Positions 52,601 to 63,480 of a stretch of DNA of 64,000 bases are shown piece after piece. The notes beneath the pieces are model-generated. The model searched no databases and was not told where the DNA came from. It was given only the letters and a program-made list of their open reading frames with translations. This DNA comes from Mactromeris polynyma. Lineage: Eukaryota; Mollusca; Bivalvia; Venerida; Mactridae. A program made the position numbers and the translations under genes. The stretch is from contig JASFXZ010000027.1 of the NCBI GenBank assembly GCA_032209605.1, positions 9,257,372-9,321,371 of the forward strand. The letters are read 5' to 3'. Each line of letters begins with the position of its first letter. Position 1 is the stretch's first letter.

Positions 52601-53882
52601 AAGACCATGTAGGTCTGTCTGTTTGTGACAAAGACCATGTAGGTCTGTCTGTTTGTGACAAAGACCATGTATGTCTGTCTGTTTGTGACAAAGACCATGT
52701 AGGTCTGTCTGTTTGTGACAAAGACCATGTAGGTCTGTCTGTTTGTGACAAAGACCATGTATGTCTGTCTGTTTGTGACAAAGACCATGTATGTCTGTCT
52801 GTTTGTGACAAAGACCATGTATGTCTGTCTGTTTGTGACAAAGACCATGTATGTCTGTCTGTTTGTGACAAAGACCATGTAGGTCTGTCTGTTTGAGACA
52901 TAGACCATGTATGTCTGTCTGTTTGTGACATAGACCATGTATGTCTGTCTGTTTGTGACAAAGACCATGTATGTATGTCTGTTTGTGACACAGATCATGT
53001 GTGTCTGTCTGTTTGTGACACAGACCATGTATGTCTGTCTGTTTGTGACAAAGACCATGTAGGTCTGTCTGTTTGTGACAAAGACCATTCAGTTTGTCTG
53101 TTTGTGACAAAGACCATGTGTGTCTATCTGTTTGTGACACAGACCATGTATGTGCATCTGTCTGTCTGTTTGTTTGTAACACAGACCATGTATGTGCATC
53201 TGTCAGTCTGTTTGTGACACAGTCCATGTATGTGCATCTGTCTGTCTGTTTGTTTGTGACACAGACCATGTATATGCATATGTCTGTCTGTTTGTGACAC
53301 AGACCATGTATGTGCATATGTATGTATGTTTGTTTGTGACACAGACCATGTATGTGCAGATGTCTGTCTGACACAGACCATGTATGTGCATCTGTTTGTC
53401 TTTTTGTGACAAAGTCCATGTATGTGCATCTGTATGTCTGTTTGTGACACAGACCATGTTTGTGCATCTGTCTGTCTGTTTGTGACACAGACCATGTATG
53501 TGCATCTGTTTGTCTGTTTGTGACAAAGTCCATGTATATGCATCTGTCTGTCTGTTTGTGGCACAGACCATGTATGTGCATCTGTCTGTCTGTTTGTGAC
53601 ACAGACCATGTATGTGCATCTGTCTGTCTGTTTGTGACACAGACCATGTATGTGCATCTGTCTGTCTGTTTGTGACACGATCCATGTGAGTCTGTCTGTT
53701 TTGACACAGATGTAATGTTTCCATCTTTTACCTTACTGTTAGACTTTGTACTAGCTCCCACTATATAATTCTGTTCTGTTTGTTATTACAGATTGTATAT
53801 TATGCCAGAAGGAAAACATAATATACATCAGAAATATTATCGTGAGTTTAACTTCTTAGTTGAACATTTCTTGAGGGGATGA
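46677..53882 (+). CDS. BPHL: Biphenyl hydrolase-like (valacyclovirase family) alpha/beta hydrolase, 287 residues
   Basis: Exons 46677-46771, 48247-48347, 48957-49123, 49629-49782, 50483-50614, 51753-51876 and 53792-53882 all have GT-AG borders and consistent phase, for 864 coding bases. The family is serine alpha/beta hydrolases; vertebrate BPHL is 291 residues and cleaves amino-acid esters and homocysteine thiolactone. Key elements are seen: DPRGYG at about 85-92, nucleophile elbow GWSDGG with Ser134, acid Asp239 in KDALVP, His267 in PEGKHN, and the substrate-pocket words WGANAY and NWVDAY. Exon 1 gives MLPSTRTLFQTIAKPTKICR and more Arg with no acid before residue 30, a likely mitochondrial presequence. 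I chose this start because its donor phase fits exon 2 (AG + T gives Ser32). Introns hold a SINE fragment, a hAT MITE and a minisatellite. The 3' UTR extends about 1.7 kb, to AATAAA at 55582. Confidence 0.93.
49810..50045 (-). repeat. tRNA-derived SINE fragment in BPHL intron 4
   Basis: On the minus strand gagccttgggagcaggaggt followed by cagaggttcgaatctc gives a good RNA polymerase III B box (ggttcgaatct), but no paired A box was placed. The intronic position and lack of a full cloverleaf argue against a tRNA gene. Confidence 0.4.
51969..52393. mobile_element. hAT-type MITE with perfect 8-bp target duplication
   Basis: The ends are tagggatgacaacgaatatt and the inverse gatgacatcccta. Immediately outside, ataaatag is repeated exactly at 51961-51968 and 52394-52401, the 8-bp target duplication expected of hAT elements. 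The interior is made of cgaatattcg-type words and has no transposase frame. It lies in intron 6 of the BPHL-like gene. Confidence 0.88.
52455..53700. repeat. 30-bp minisatellite passing into a longer-unit derivative
   Basis: From 52455 to about 53090 there are some 21 units of atgtctgtctgtttgtgaca then aagaccatgt. From about 53112 to 53695 each unit gains gtgcatctgtctgtctgttt-type inserts, making 34-42 bp units. It is in BPHL intron 6, ending about 90 bp before the last exon's acceptor. The long open frames over it (up to 437 codons on minus) arise because the 30-bp unit lacks stops. Confidence 0.93.
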
Positions 53883-54364
53883 GAGTTTCGCCTTTGTACT
53901 GTGTCTTCAAACAATATCTATCAGGATATATTGACTGGTAACTGTGAACTATATTGGTGCATTATGAAAGTATGAATGATATGTGAAAAATGATGTAGTT
54001 TTGTTCATAGTAGTTGTTAATGGTGAACAAGCTTTAATTTGTAATATGTGAAAAAATAATATAATTTATTATTTGATTGTATTGTTCGCATCTTCAAAGA
54101 AAATCATTATTTCCCAGTAACAAGGTGTAAACAGGATGTGTAATTGTAAGTGATAAGTTGAACTTGCTGATTGATACAGGCGTTATTTATACATTGAGTA
54201 CACAATTTGAAATCATTTTGTGTTATACACTTGGGACTGTTATGATAATGTCCTGGTATGATTTCCAAACCTGGCTGGATGAGTGTAAATTCGTCAGTAA
54301 ATTATTATTTTACTGATCGCTAAACAGTTGGTGGTTTACCTTTTTGGTTCAGTTTGAGGATTTA

Positions 54365-54545
54365 ATCACTTGCCCCTCACCACTGCAGGTTGGAATCCCA
54401 TTCAGGATGTAGAATTTAGAAGCCATCCTGCTGGCATACAGCATGTCAATAGTTCTACCTAGGTGCCTGTCTATACCCAACTACTGCTGGAAGGGGCACT
54501 TAGGGTCATCCTTGTTACTACATGATCTTGGCTGTTCGTGTGTCT
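54365..54545 (+). repeat. SINE fragment in BPHL 3' UTR
   Basis: B-box-like ggttggaatcccattcagga is followed by a body aggtgcctgtctataccca and ggaaggggcacttagggtc. This is the arrangement of a tRNA-derived SINE right part, retained within the transcribed 3' UTR of the BPHL-like gene. Confidence 0.5.
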
Positions 54546-55267
54546 CAAAACCCCATTTATTAAAAACTGAGAATTCCGTAATGTTTCTCTACTCAGAGAA
54601 ATTTTGTTTTGTACAACTTGCTTGAACTGAAAAATATCTCGGCATCATAGAATGAAGCTGTCATTCATATCTGTTATGCATTGTATATATGTATTATGCC
54701 TGCTAGTTTAGTTTTGCTCTTCCCTTTGTCATTGATTGACAGATGTAAAATATATAGAAATTGATAAATAATCAGGGATTTTTATTTGAGTTCAACCTAT
54801 TAGATTATTGTGCCATAGTTTTAGTCACAAGGTAGAACCTTTTGTATTACACTGTAATATATTATTATACTTCATTTACATGCTCTAGACAAATCACCCA
54901 TGTGTGGTCTTCACAGTTTTCTGTCATCATTAGTATAACTAAACTTAAAACACTTGTCTAAATGGCCACCATACATTTCTATTGTATATCAATTTTAATA
55001 GAAGTCTTTATAAGCCGATCGTTTTATACAATCATGTGTGATTTTTGGGTGGGTAAAATGTGGGTAAGAATGAAGTAAAACAATTTAGTTAATTTCCACT
55101 CCACTGTACTTATTTTGAAAAGTAGGGTAATATAAGAAGTGACCAATTAGAAAAGTATTTGAGTGTATTCATAACCCATCTCTACCTCTGGATTTCTCCT
55201 AATTGTGTCACTTGAAAATATACAATGTATTGACATTATTCTCTTCATGTTGACAATGTTACTGTCC

Positions 55268-55386
55268 CACTCAGACATGTACACAGGAGTTTGTCATGAG
55301 TTCTCTCCCTTTACATAGTACTTAATATACATACACTATAGAAGGGACAATGGGAGAGAACTCATGACAGTCTCCTATGGACATGT
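55268..55386. repeat. Hairpin element in BPHL 3' UTR
   Basis: The arms acatgtacacaggagtttgt then catgagttctctccc (about 55275-55309) and gggagagaactcatgacagt then ctcctatggacatgt (about 55351-55385) are inverse complements with few mismatches around a loop of about 40 bp. A diverged relative lies at 58995-59080. If transcribed, the UTR would fold into a stem of about 35 bp. Confidence 0.75.
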
Positions 55387-55581
55387 GGTATTTTGAATAT
55401 CTGAGCCACATGTAGCAGTTAAATGTTAATTTATATTAAAAATGTAATTGGTGAACTGTTAATTATGAGCAAACTCTGGTGTTCCGTGTATATTGAATGT
55501 TATTGTATTTTTTAAATATTTAGCAAAACTGTTACATAAATACTGAATCTATCTTTTATTTCTGGTACTGTTAAATTCATA

Positions 55582-55587
55582 AATAAA
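55582..55587 (+). terminator. Candidate polyadenylation signal of BPHL-like gene
   Basis: AATAAA follows 1.7 kb of non-coding sequence after the stop and is followed by a t-rich stretch (gttgttttttat). Earlier AT-rich hexamer variants could also be used. Confidence 0.45.
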
Positions 55588-56033
55588 GGACTAGTTATTC
55601 AGTGGGTGATTTTGTTGTTTTTTATACTACATGTAATAATATTGTGATCTTGGGTTTTGCACAAACCTGAGAAATGCTGGACCAGTCACTCCCTGTGTTC
55701 CCAATTGTTGTTTATAAACATAAACATTAATATTGCTTGTTTGTGTAATATAAGATGGTCATAAACTTGCAATAACAGAAAATTTGACAACCTAGTAGAT
55801 GTTGTTTTTTGTAGCAAATTCAGCACAATAGAATGCACAAAAAAATCTGGTATTCCATTTTCTAAAAAAAATCGAGAATATATGGTGTAACATACAAAAA
55901 CTCAAAATGTAGGTCGTCATTTGCATCTAGATGTCTGTCACTTTACAGTGAACGAATATTAGTGTTCTTGGCTGGAATCGATACAGTAATCATCAAAGAT
56001 CATTTATATGGAATTGTATAAGTAGGAATTATA

Positions 56034-56366
56034 TTATAAGAATGCTGGTCGAAGATTTTTTGTTCGACTATCGAGAACACACGACACAAGACGTACCACA
56101 CTGCTGGAATATTCGTTCACATGAACTAAATGCAGTCTGAACTTGTTTATTCGACAACCTTCTATCCGAATACTCGGATCTTCTGAAATAAATATCAGGT
56201 CTCGATGTATCTTCTTACGCATGTCCAATTGAAAAGGGCTAGTAGAAACCATGTATTGTTCAAAATAAAAGTTCGGACCCAATGAATTCAAATGAGCGAC
56301 TAACATGAAATTGAATTGAGGGCCATTTTGTTCTACTTTAAGGGAATGTCCTCTCACACATCTTGT
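56034..56366 (-). CDS. Unassigned open exon-like frame, 110 codons
   Basis: A minus-strand frame begins after a possible acceptor (ttttttaccatag) with TRCVRGHSLKVEQNGPQFNF and continues unbroken through MRKKIHRDLIF and HVNEYSSSVVRL to a stop at 56034. Composition is protein-like rather than low-complexity. It lies between the 3' ends of the BPHL-like and coactosin-like genes. No partner exon or polyadenylation signal was identified, so it could be a terminal exon, a retro-copy fragment or chance. Confidence 0.3.
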   Translation of the reverse strand, partial: TRCVRGHSLKVEQNGPQFNFMLVAHLNSLGPNFYFEQYMVSTSPFQLDMRKKIHRDLIFISEDPSIRIEGCRINKFRLHLVHVNEYSSSVVRLVSCVLDSRTKNLRPAFL

Positions 56367-57027
56367 CTATGGTAAAAAACTAAGGTTTCCATGATATGTT
56401 AATGTAATTTGATATAGTTTTACTCGTCTGTGTTATTTGTAGACATTTTGGGAAACAGGTAATCACTGATCAGTGAGAGAAACTTCATCAATGGGAAGTC
56501 GGGGGATTTTATTTCAGATTGGTTTCTAAATCGGGAAGTTTCTGATTTTACTATTTTGTTTAATTTTTACCATCCGGTTTAAATAAAAAATAGGCAATTA
56601 AAATAACTCTGAATTGTGAAAATTAGATATGTCTTTCCAGTGTAGATCTATTTTTTAAACCAATGTAAAAATAATTCTAGCTCGACAAGAAAGTTTTCAT
56701 TCAGACAGTTTTCTAAAACCATAAAAAAGTGAAGCTTTGCTTCCAGAACAGGAATTTAAAAGCTAAATATAGTAACACACTTCCTGATCAGGAAGCAGGA
56801 AAGGGGAATCCCCGGATTTCCTGTGCAGGAAGTTTCTTCCACTCATGATATCCCTTGGAACCGAGCACTTTCAAGTTTACTTTCAATAGTCAGAAAAATA
56901 ATGTCACAAACATTGGCATTTGTTTAAATATTGTTAAGGGGTAGGGGTACAGTAAATATTTAACTTACTACACACCCCTGATTTGTCCTTAATAAAAGAT
57001 GAAACAAAATGACACGTACATTTATCA

Positions 57028-57033
57028 TTTATT
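57028..57033 (-). terminator. Candidate polyadenylation signal of coactosin-like gene
   Basis: TTTATT here reads AATAAA on the minus strand, about 890 bases after the coactosin stop codon at 57926. The intervening DNA has no coding frame and would be 3' UTR. Confidence 0.4.
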
Positions 57034-57925
57034 GAGCATGTTTAAGTAACACAGAGGTACAATATTATTATTGTATAATGTATACCTAACATGCAAAGAT
57101 GACTATTCTACAATTGAATAAAAATGTTGCATTGTCACATATACACATATTTTAAAACCAATCAAACTCATTGTTTTTGTAACAATCCTCAAAACAAATA
57201 ACCGAGACTCAGCACAGTACGTAGAACAGAGATGTTTTGTAACAATCCTCAGTACACATTACAGTCATTGTAACATCCCTCTGTACACTGAATAGAGATA
57301 GTTCAGCTGGAATGTTACAAAAACCTCCACAAGCTCTTCTGGTTGACATTTTAGTGTAAGTACAAACAGAGAGTTCACTTCCTATACATACTTAAGCACA
57401 TCCTTGTTCATGTATATAGGATATGACTGAAACATAACTGTGTGAATGCATTGATTATATCTCGAGATGAATATCCGTACTTTGTCTCAGTCATTCCGCT
57501 CATTGTATTGTTGGTTAGAGAGTTAAGTAATAAGTTTAAACAAGTTTTATGACCACAAGTTCTAAAGCCCATATCGTGTGGTAGTTAATGTCAATTTTAA
57601 AATTCTAAGGAATAAGTAGACTTATCTTGTTTATTTTCTAAAGGGGATATCAAGAAATGAAAGCAAAACTAATCTATCGGCATATGAATGAACGAATCAG
57701 ATTTATTTGTTTTGCTTTGACCCAAAGAATTAGGTTCGCACAATATATGAGAGTTAGTGACAGAATCATGCATACTATATCTAAAATAAATACATTTCAT
57801 GGTCACAGTGTATATTTGTTATGTTTGTTGTAATTATGTCACCATGGCAACAATGATACATTAAAGCTGAAGTATAGACGATAATCATGTAAATTGTATA
57901 AAAATGTCTAGTATGTAAGTGTAAT

Positions 57926-60900
57926 TTAACGTCCAGTGCCGTAATTAGCTCCACCTGCTTTAATCAATTGTTCTCGTATCTTGTCTTCTTTCAAGTCGTG
58001 AAGATCGTCTAAAAGTAATTCTATCGCAAAGCTCTGTAAAAAAAGAGAGCAACTTATTACAAATTCATCCCATAGACAAGTAAATTGCAAAAATCACTGC
58101 TGTATTTTAGGGAGGTGTGATGTAGAGAGTGCCACACCCCAGATCACAAGGGAGGCGTGGTGTTAGGGGTGCCACACTCCTGATCCCACGGTAGTTTCCC
58201 TTACTCATCAGTTTCCGACTTTCGGAACAACATTTCTATATACATGGTCAGTGTTTAGTTCCGCATCCCTTTGTATGAACCAATTTGTTAGTATTTGGAT
58301 GTTTCTGTAAATATGATGAATGTGTGTATAGGTACAGTAAAATATGAGTACCGCTGTACGATTTTCAACCTCTTAAAGCGACGTCATTTCCAGAAAACGT
58401 CACATGTGACGTTACCATATTATACTGAAAGTAAGCAATATTTGTCCCATATGACAAATGAAAACGAAGTGACCATATGGAGTAAATATTGTTTCCTGCT
58501 TGCAAATAGTAACATCACATGACGTCACTTGTAAATACATGTACCATAGCAGCGCTCAATTATGGTAAAACTAAGTTCCACATTAATGCAGTAAATTTAC
58601 TCACCACAAATACTTGCTTAACAAAAGCTTTATCAGTACTCATTTTGGCTCTCTTCATAGCAGACACTTGTGAACCCATCCATACTATGATAGCAAACTT
58701 CATTCTTTTACTCATTTCATCTCCAGTTTGTACACGTAAGAAAATGTACGCTCTCTCATCATCTGAATATAAATCAAATTATCATTTAATAAGTGATTTA
58801 TAATTACATAATGAAGATAATCAATCCCGAAGTTCTACCATTCATTCTAAACTCAGATTAGAGTCATATTCATAACAAACAGTAAATAACAATCACTTGA
58901 CTGATAGACAATGTATTATAATTGATCATTATTAATTACAAATTACAATAATAAATAAATATATACGGAGGATTCAATGAATATCACAACACACGTGGTT
59001 CTCTCCTTTTATCTTATCTATAGTCTATGTATATATAGAAAATTGAGAGAACTAGTGACAATCTCCTGTGAGTGAAACCAAATTAGGTTGGGTACAAGTT
59101 ATACGAGTTGTTTAGATAGTTCAAACAAGAGTGTAATAAATATTTGACCGATCCTCACTCACGTTATTACATTTTATCACTGATAGTGCAATATTAACCT
59201 TTGGTTTATAGATATACGTGTATAATGAGCAGATCAGATAACAATGTATTCAATGTTTCTCTTTCTCATTGTTCATATGACGGTGGTAATAGTTTATCAG
59301 CATTGAAGTAATACGTACTGTACTGATCTTTGTAGTTATTAATACTGCAACGTCAGCAAATGTAAAATTATCATGATGTGTACAGTACAATCGTGCATAG
59401 GATAAAACTGTACCCATGTATATACAATGTAGTATATACAGTAAAACATCACCTAAACACCAGCTCAATAATAAGACCGCCTCAAAATTAAGACCACAAT
59501 TTTCATTTTGTTGCTCTGAAATCAACCTCAATATTAAAACAACCTTAATAAGAAGACCAGTTTTCAACATTCGCAGGTGGTCTTATTATTGAGGTTTTAC
59601 TGTTCATATATCGGAGTGCGATATGTACAGCATTCATAACCGTATGTATACATTACAATATGTTAGTCCTATACCTAAAACCCGACGTACATTTGTGAGA
59701 TGGCTAAGTAGTACATTTTAGATATGCCCTGTATACTAAAGTACGTTCATTATTCCCAAGAGCATACATGCATGTTTGAGTGGGGTTTGGTGTGTTTTGT
59801 CCTATTAACATTTTCTGTCGTACGGAGACAGTTTCTATATGTAGCAAATGTAGTGCTGCCACAAGGTGTTACCATGCCGTATGACACGTGACCTGATACC
59901 GCACCCTCTCACATCCACTACATGCACATCCCGCACGATATCGAGCACAGACCAGGGAGCTAATAGTATCATTTAACGACGTTTTAAATGACTAGGACCG
60001 CACTCCCAGAACTGAGGAGAACGCTATATACCACTGAGCAACAGGGACGTATGTTTGAATTAAATATTTAACTGAATTGGTATAAAATTGGGTACACAAG
60101 TTCATACAGCGATAATGAGTGTGAATGCACTAAAGAACTTATCACATGACTCACTTTGTCATATATTTAGAACATCATGTCGTGTGGTTTATACATTTAC
60201 ATTTATATAATAAAATGCATTATTAACGAGGAGGCGCTCCCTTCACACGTATTTCTGTGTTGGTTTTATATTTGGTTATTTTACATCGAATGTTAAACAA
60301 TTCTTACAACTTAATCACTATCTTTGACTGCTTCCTGTGTTACTAACGCCTACATTAGGGATTGTGAAGTTCGTGATCAAACTCCGCCCAGCGGGGCTCG
60401 AACCCACGACCTTCGGATCAGGAGTCAGGCGCTCTACCCCTCGATCACTACGTCTCCCTCATATTTCTGTATTAAAAAATTTCACTCCAAGTAAGTAGGA
60501 TACTACTAATAAGAATCGTAATAAACACTTTTGTAGAACGGTGTTGACTGCGATAACAGAAAGATCGACATACATTAAGATAAATTGAAAAAAATGACAT
60601 GAACAAATATTTAAACATCGAAGTTAAAAAGTTTGGATTCAAATAGAAAGTTATAGTATCATATCTATTATTTTTGCTGATGTATCTTCATGGACTCTGT
60701 ATATCAATTGACATCATGTACACAATACAAATGATATCAACGTGTACACTTCCTTCACTTATAGCGAAATGATCATATAAGGCAATGTTAGTATTCGCTG
60801 TAAGTAATCTTATAAATGTAAATTTAAGCGTCTTACATGTAAATTGTTTGATACTGTCTTACAAAATTGCTTGAAATAAATTTACGACAGGCATCAATAA

Positions 60901-63109
60901 AACTAGCAGTGTATAATTTAACTTTGTATAACAGTCATTAAGTCGGTACATCTATACCGATGTAAAATTTGTGCAGACGACAGACAGCATACAAATTACA
61001 AGTGCGTATATTGCATCCACCCCATGTCCTCAGGGGGGGGGGGGGTGACTCCCTTAAACAGAACGTTGTAGCCGTTAAAATGGTTACGCCCGATTTCTAC
61101 ACAAACGGAGAAAAAAACATTCCTAAGACAAACATGCCTGTTATAAAACATACCAAAAACTAAGAAATCTTGAAAGTATTGCTATGTTTGACGTAACATT
61201 CTTTCTGATATAAAAATCACAAGGCGACTGCTTTTCATTCGTGACCTAACCAGTGTTCCTGCAATTAATGATCTACCAGTAATAACCTGCTCTTCCGCAA
61301 GCAACTGACAACTTCTCCAGAAACTTAGCCAATGCTACGGAAGAACATAACCTGCCCAACACAGGAATGAACCCGGATCGGCAGGATAACAGTCTAGCGC
61401 TCTACCAACTGAGCAAGCCGGGTGCGATGCAAGGCGACTGCGGGCGTAAGTCGGCCTGGGTAACATGGTTACCTCAAATATCATTTCAATAAATGTGAAT
61501 TTAACCACACAGTATATACGTATAGTCAATCGTATGCAACGTTTTAAAGCGACATGACATAGTATACATTGAATGTTATTAATGTATGGAAAAACTATGT
61601 TACATATCTTGCAAGAAATGACTTCCTGGTTGGCGAAAATATTCTCTATTTCCCTGAATTTGACACAATTTGCAATAATTAAACATTTAGCGCCTGACTT
61701 TCTTCTAAGACTTTTTCTGTCAATAAGGAACTCTAGACATTAAATGATGTTGAATGCGACGCTTCCTGGCATGAAAAGCATGTTTCATGTAATAAGACCT
61801 AACGTCATTCCATGTTCGTTATCAAAACGATAATATAGAGAATCCTCTTCTATTTGTCAATATCCCTACTTTCGATTTATTGACTAAAATCAGCTACCTT
61901 CGGATAAAAATGTCAACATTTAACTAACAGAAGAGGTTTTTTGTAAAATGAAATGCAATTTGGAAGGTTGGAAAGTATCATATAGCCATCTGAGAAGCGA
62001 GACACAACGTGACGTCGCGTTAACAATAACATACACGTACATTGTATACATTTGCATAAGTGCATTTTAGTTACAATGAGATATTTGTTTCCTACAAATA
62101 GGATTGTCTTTCCTATTTGTCATTAGTTTTGACAGCATTTTACATTCATCTTCGAATTGTAAGAAACATTTTCGAGTGCAAGAAATAAAGCCTCTGTAAA
62201 GCCTATCTGAAATCACCTCGAAATTTAAACCATTTCTATAACAAGAGCATCTGTCATTGAGCAGTTTGTACACTTTCTCCCTGATTTCAAATCGATAATC
62301 AGACCACCTCGTAACTATGAATGACTTTCGTAATAACCAACGAACTTATTGAGTTTACTAGGCATTTATATACAGTGTTTTGCTCTAAAGAAAGTCGCTT
62401 TTTGTTGTAAAGTGGACTTATAATCGAGTGTAATGTGCGAACAATGAAAATACGGTCTTGTTAATGCGATGGTCTTGATTAAGTAAGTTTTTACTTGTAT
62501 TGAAGTGATACATAGAGGATCTTACATGAGTGGTCATTATTTATTGAATTTATTAAACAAAAAATGAACACGAATGTAAGATTCTATTTATTACATAACG
62601 ACAGAAACGGCTGATTTGTTTGTCAAAACATTACATTAACGCAAAGTATGTCGTGTGTAATTCGGTCTTTGGTAAACCAACGCCGACGCATCAAAAAGTA
62701 GTTTCGACAACTTTCTTCAGTTTAATTTTCAGCCACAAGCTTCGAATTCAAATGATTATATCACATATCAAATTCAAATTAACAAGACATTATTTTCTAT
62801 GAAATAAAATGTCAAACTTTGTACAAAATAGATATTTAACCATGTCAACATCATTTGATCGCGTCTACGTCACGTTTGTTTTGTTGTGACGTCGCACGCA
62901 CGTGAGTTGTTATTTCACTAGTGAAATATCGAAAATACTACATAGGTGTTATAACCACTCTACATCGTATGTTATGTTATAAACAAAAATATATTTCCCA
63001 TTTTTCAATGTTCCATTACTTACCCGAAACTTTGGATCGTAATTCATCAAACTCCTCCCCCTGACTGTCTAATACTAGCTTATTGCTCTCGTCATACTTC
63101 AAACAACAC
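57926..63109 (-). CDS. COTL1: Coactosin-like ADF-H protein, last three coding exons (63024-63109, 58605-58762, 57926-58033)
   Basis: The exons join in phase (G then AT gives Asp; V then S at the second join) and encode CCLKYDESNKLVLDSQGEEF, DDERAYIFLRVQTGDEMSKR, FAIIVWMGSQVSAMKRAKMS and the C-terminus IKAGGANYGTGR. These match coactosin-family hallmarks: the KYD strand, GDE.SKR, the AKMSTDK actin-binding helix region, and the AGGANY tail. Coactosin binds F-actin and counters capping through an ADF-homology domain in the cytoplasm. About 115 residues are present of a typical 142. The first exon in the window starts with one carried base (probably completing the conserved Trp), and the N-terminal 25-30 residues lie beyond 64000 or in a non-recognised upstream exon. 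The 4.3-kb intron holds two MITEs and SINE pieces. Confidence 0.9.
58346..58562. mobile_element. Foldback MITE, copy C
   Basis: Left tgtacgattttcaacctctt then gcgacgtcatttccag; interior ccatatggagtaaatattgt; right catgacgtcacttgta. Very close to copy B in the middle, with the right arm partly eroded. It lies in the coactosin intron, ending about 45 bp from exon 58605-58762. Confidence 0.8.
58995..59080. repeat. Diverged relative of the 55268 hairpin element
   Basis: gttctctcctttt ... tgagagaactagtgacaatc then tcctgtgag repeats the arm order of 55268-55386 with more mismatches, inside the coactosin intron. Confidence 0.55.
59438..59603. mobile_element. MITE of the aataataagaccacc family
   Basis: acagtaaaacatcacctaaa at the left and ggtggtcttattattgaggt then tttactgt at the right are inverted ends. 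The interior aataagaccgcc and aattaagaccac repeat the terminal motif. It lies in the coactosin intron. Confidence 0.8.
59780..60050 (-). repeat. Decayed tRNA-derived SINE
   Basis: On the minus strand the right end reads tccctgttgctcagtggtat then atagcgttctc, a recognisable A-box region. The B box is lost. Surrounding blocks (aggaccgcactccca) have no other match in the window. Confidence 0.4.
60382..60459 (-). repeat. tRNA-like sequence (SINE head or tRNA pseudogene)
   Basis: On the minus strand an A box (tagtgatcgaggggtagagc) and a B box (ggttcgagcccc) lie at normal tRNA spacing, and the T stem pairs. The acceptor arms do not pair and the anticodon stem (around a CCT triplet) is mostly mismatched, so it cannot be a functional tRNA gene. 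Confidence 0.6.
61240..61425 (-). repeat. tRNA-derived SINE with intact head
   Basis: Minus strand: head acccggcttgctcagttggt then agagcgctagac (A box), gatccgggttcattcctgt (B box), then the core shared with 19912-20110 (in reverse: ctaaccagtgttcctg, ttccgcaagcaactgacaac, ttctccag). This is the copy that shows the core belongs to a tRNA-headed SINE. Confidence 0.75.
62295..62500. mobile_element. Decayed MITE of the aataataagaccacc family
   Basis: Left aatcagaccacctcgtaact and right aatacggtcttgttaatgcg then atggtcttgatt resemble the family ends and interior (tacggtctta.aatg as at 590 and 29040). Boundaries uncertain. It lies in the coactosin intron. Confidence 0.45.
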
Positions 63110-63244
63110 CTGAAATAACCAATAGTAGTTTCTTTATTAATTCAGTAGGTAATTCAGACCCCCCCCCCTCGTATCCGGACATTTGATCCGGTCCGGACAT
63201 GTCCAGATTAGAGAAGCCCCCACTGTATTACACACACTGGAATA

Positions 63245-63480
63245 TTTGAGAAACTAAAAAGTCAAATCCCCTTGGCTAAAATCTTTTTGGTAACAATCCC
63301 TTAATTCAAAAACCCCTTGGTCAAAATTCCGTTGGTAAAAATCCCCTAGTTCAAAAACCCTTTGGTCAAAATTCCTTCGGTAACAATCCCCTAATTCAAA
63401 CTTCCCTCGGTAAAAGTCACCTTGGTCAAAATCCTCGTTGACAAATTTCCCTTGGAACAAACCCCCTTAACTAAAAGTTC
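63245..63480. repeat. Degenerate short-unit tandem repeat (ccttggtcaaaat words)
   Basis: Alternating words cccttggtcaaaat, ccttggtaaaaatcc and cctaattcaaa of 12-15 bp repeat across 235 bp. The minus-strand frame over it looks superficially like a pentapeptide-repeat protein (DFxQG, ELGDF), which follows from the word length. Confidence 0.75.

Noticed and set aside
52429..53761. Up to 437-codon frames over the tctgtctgtttgtgaca array
   Set aside because: Overlapping frames on both strands all derive from the 30-bp minisatellite inside BPHL intron 6.
60382..60459. Functional tRNA-Arg(CCT) gene
   Set aside because: Acceptor arms do not pair and the anticodon stem is mismatched; it fits a SINE head or pseudogene.
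63254..63460. Pentapeptide-repeat-like protein on the minus strand
   Set aside because: It arises from a degenerate 12-15 bp tandem repeat. There are no flanking exons, and its turns do not keep the pentapeptide consensus.
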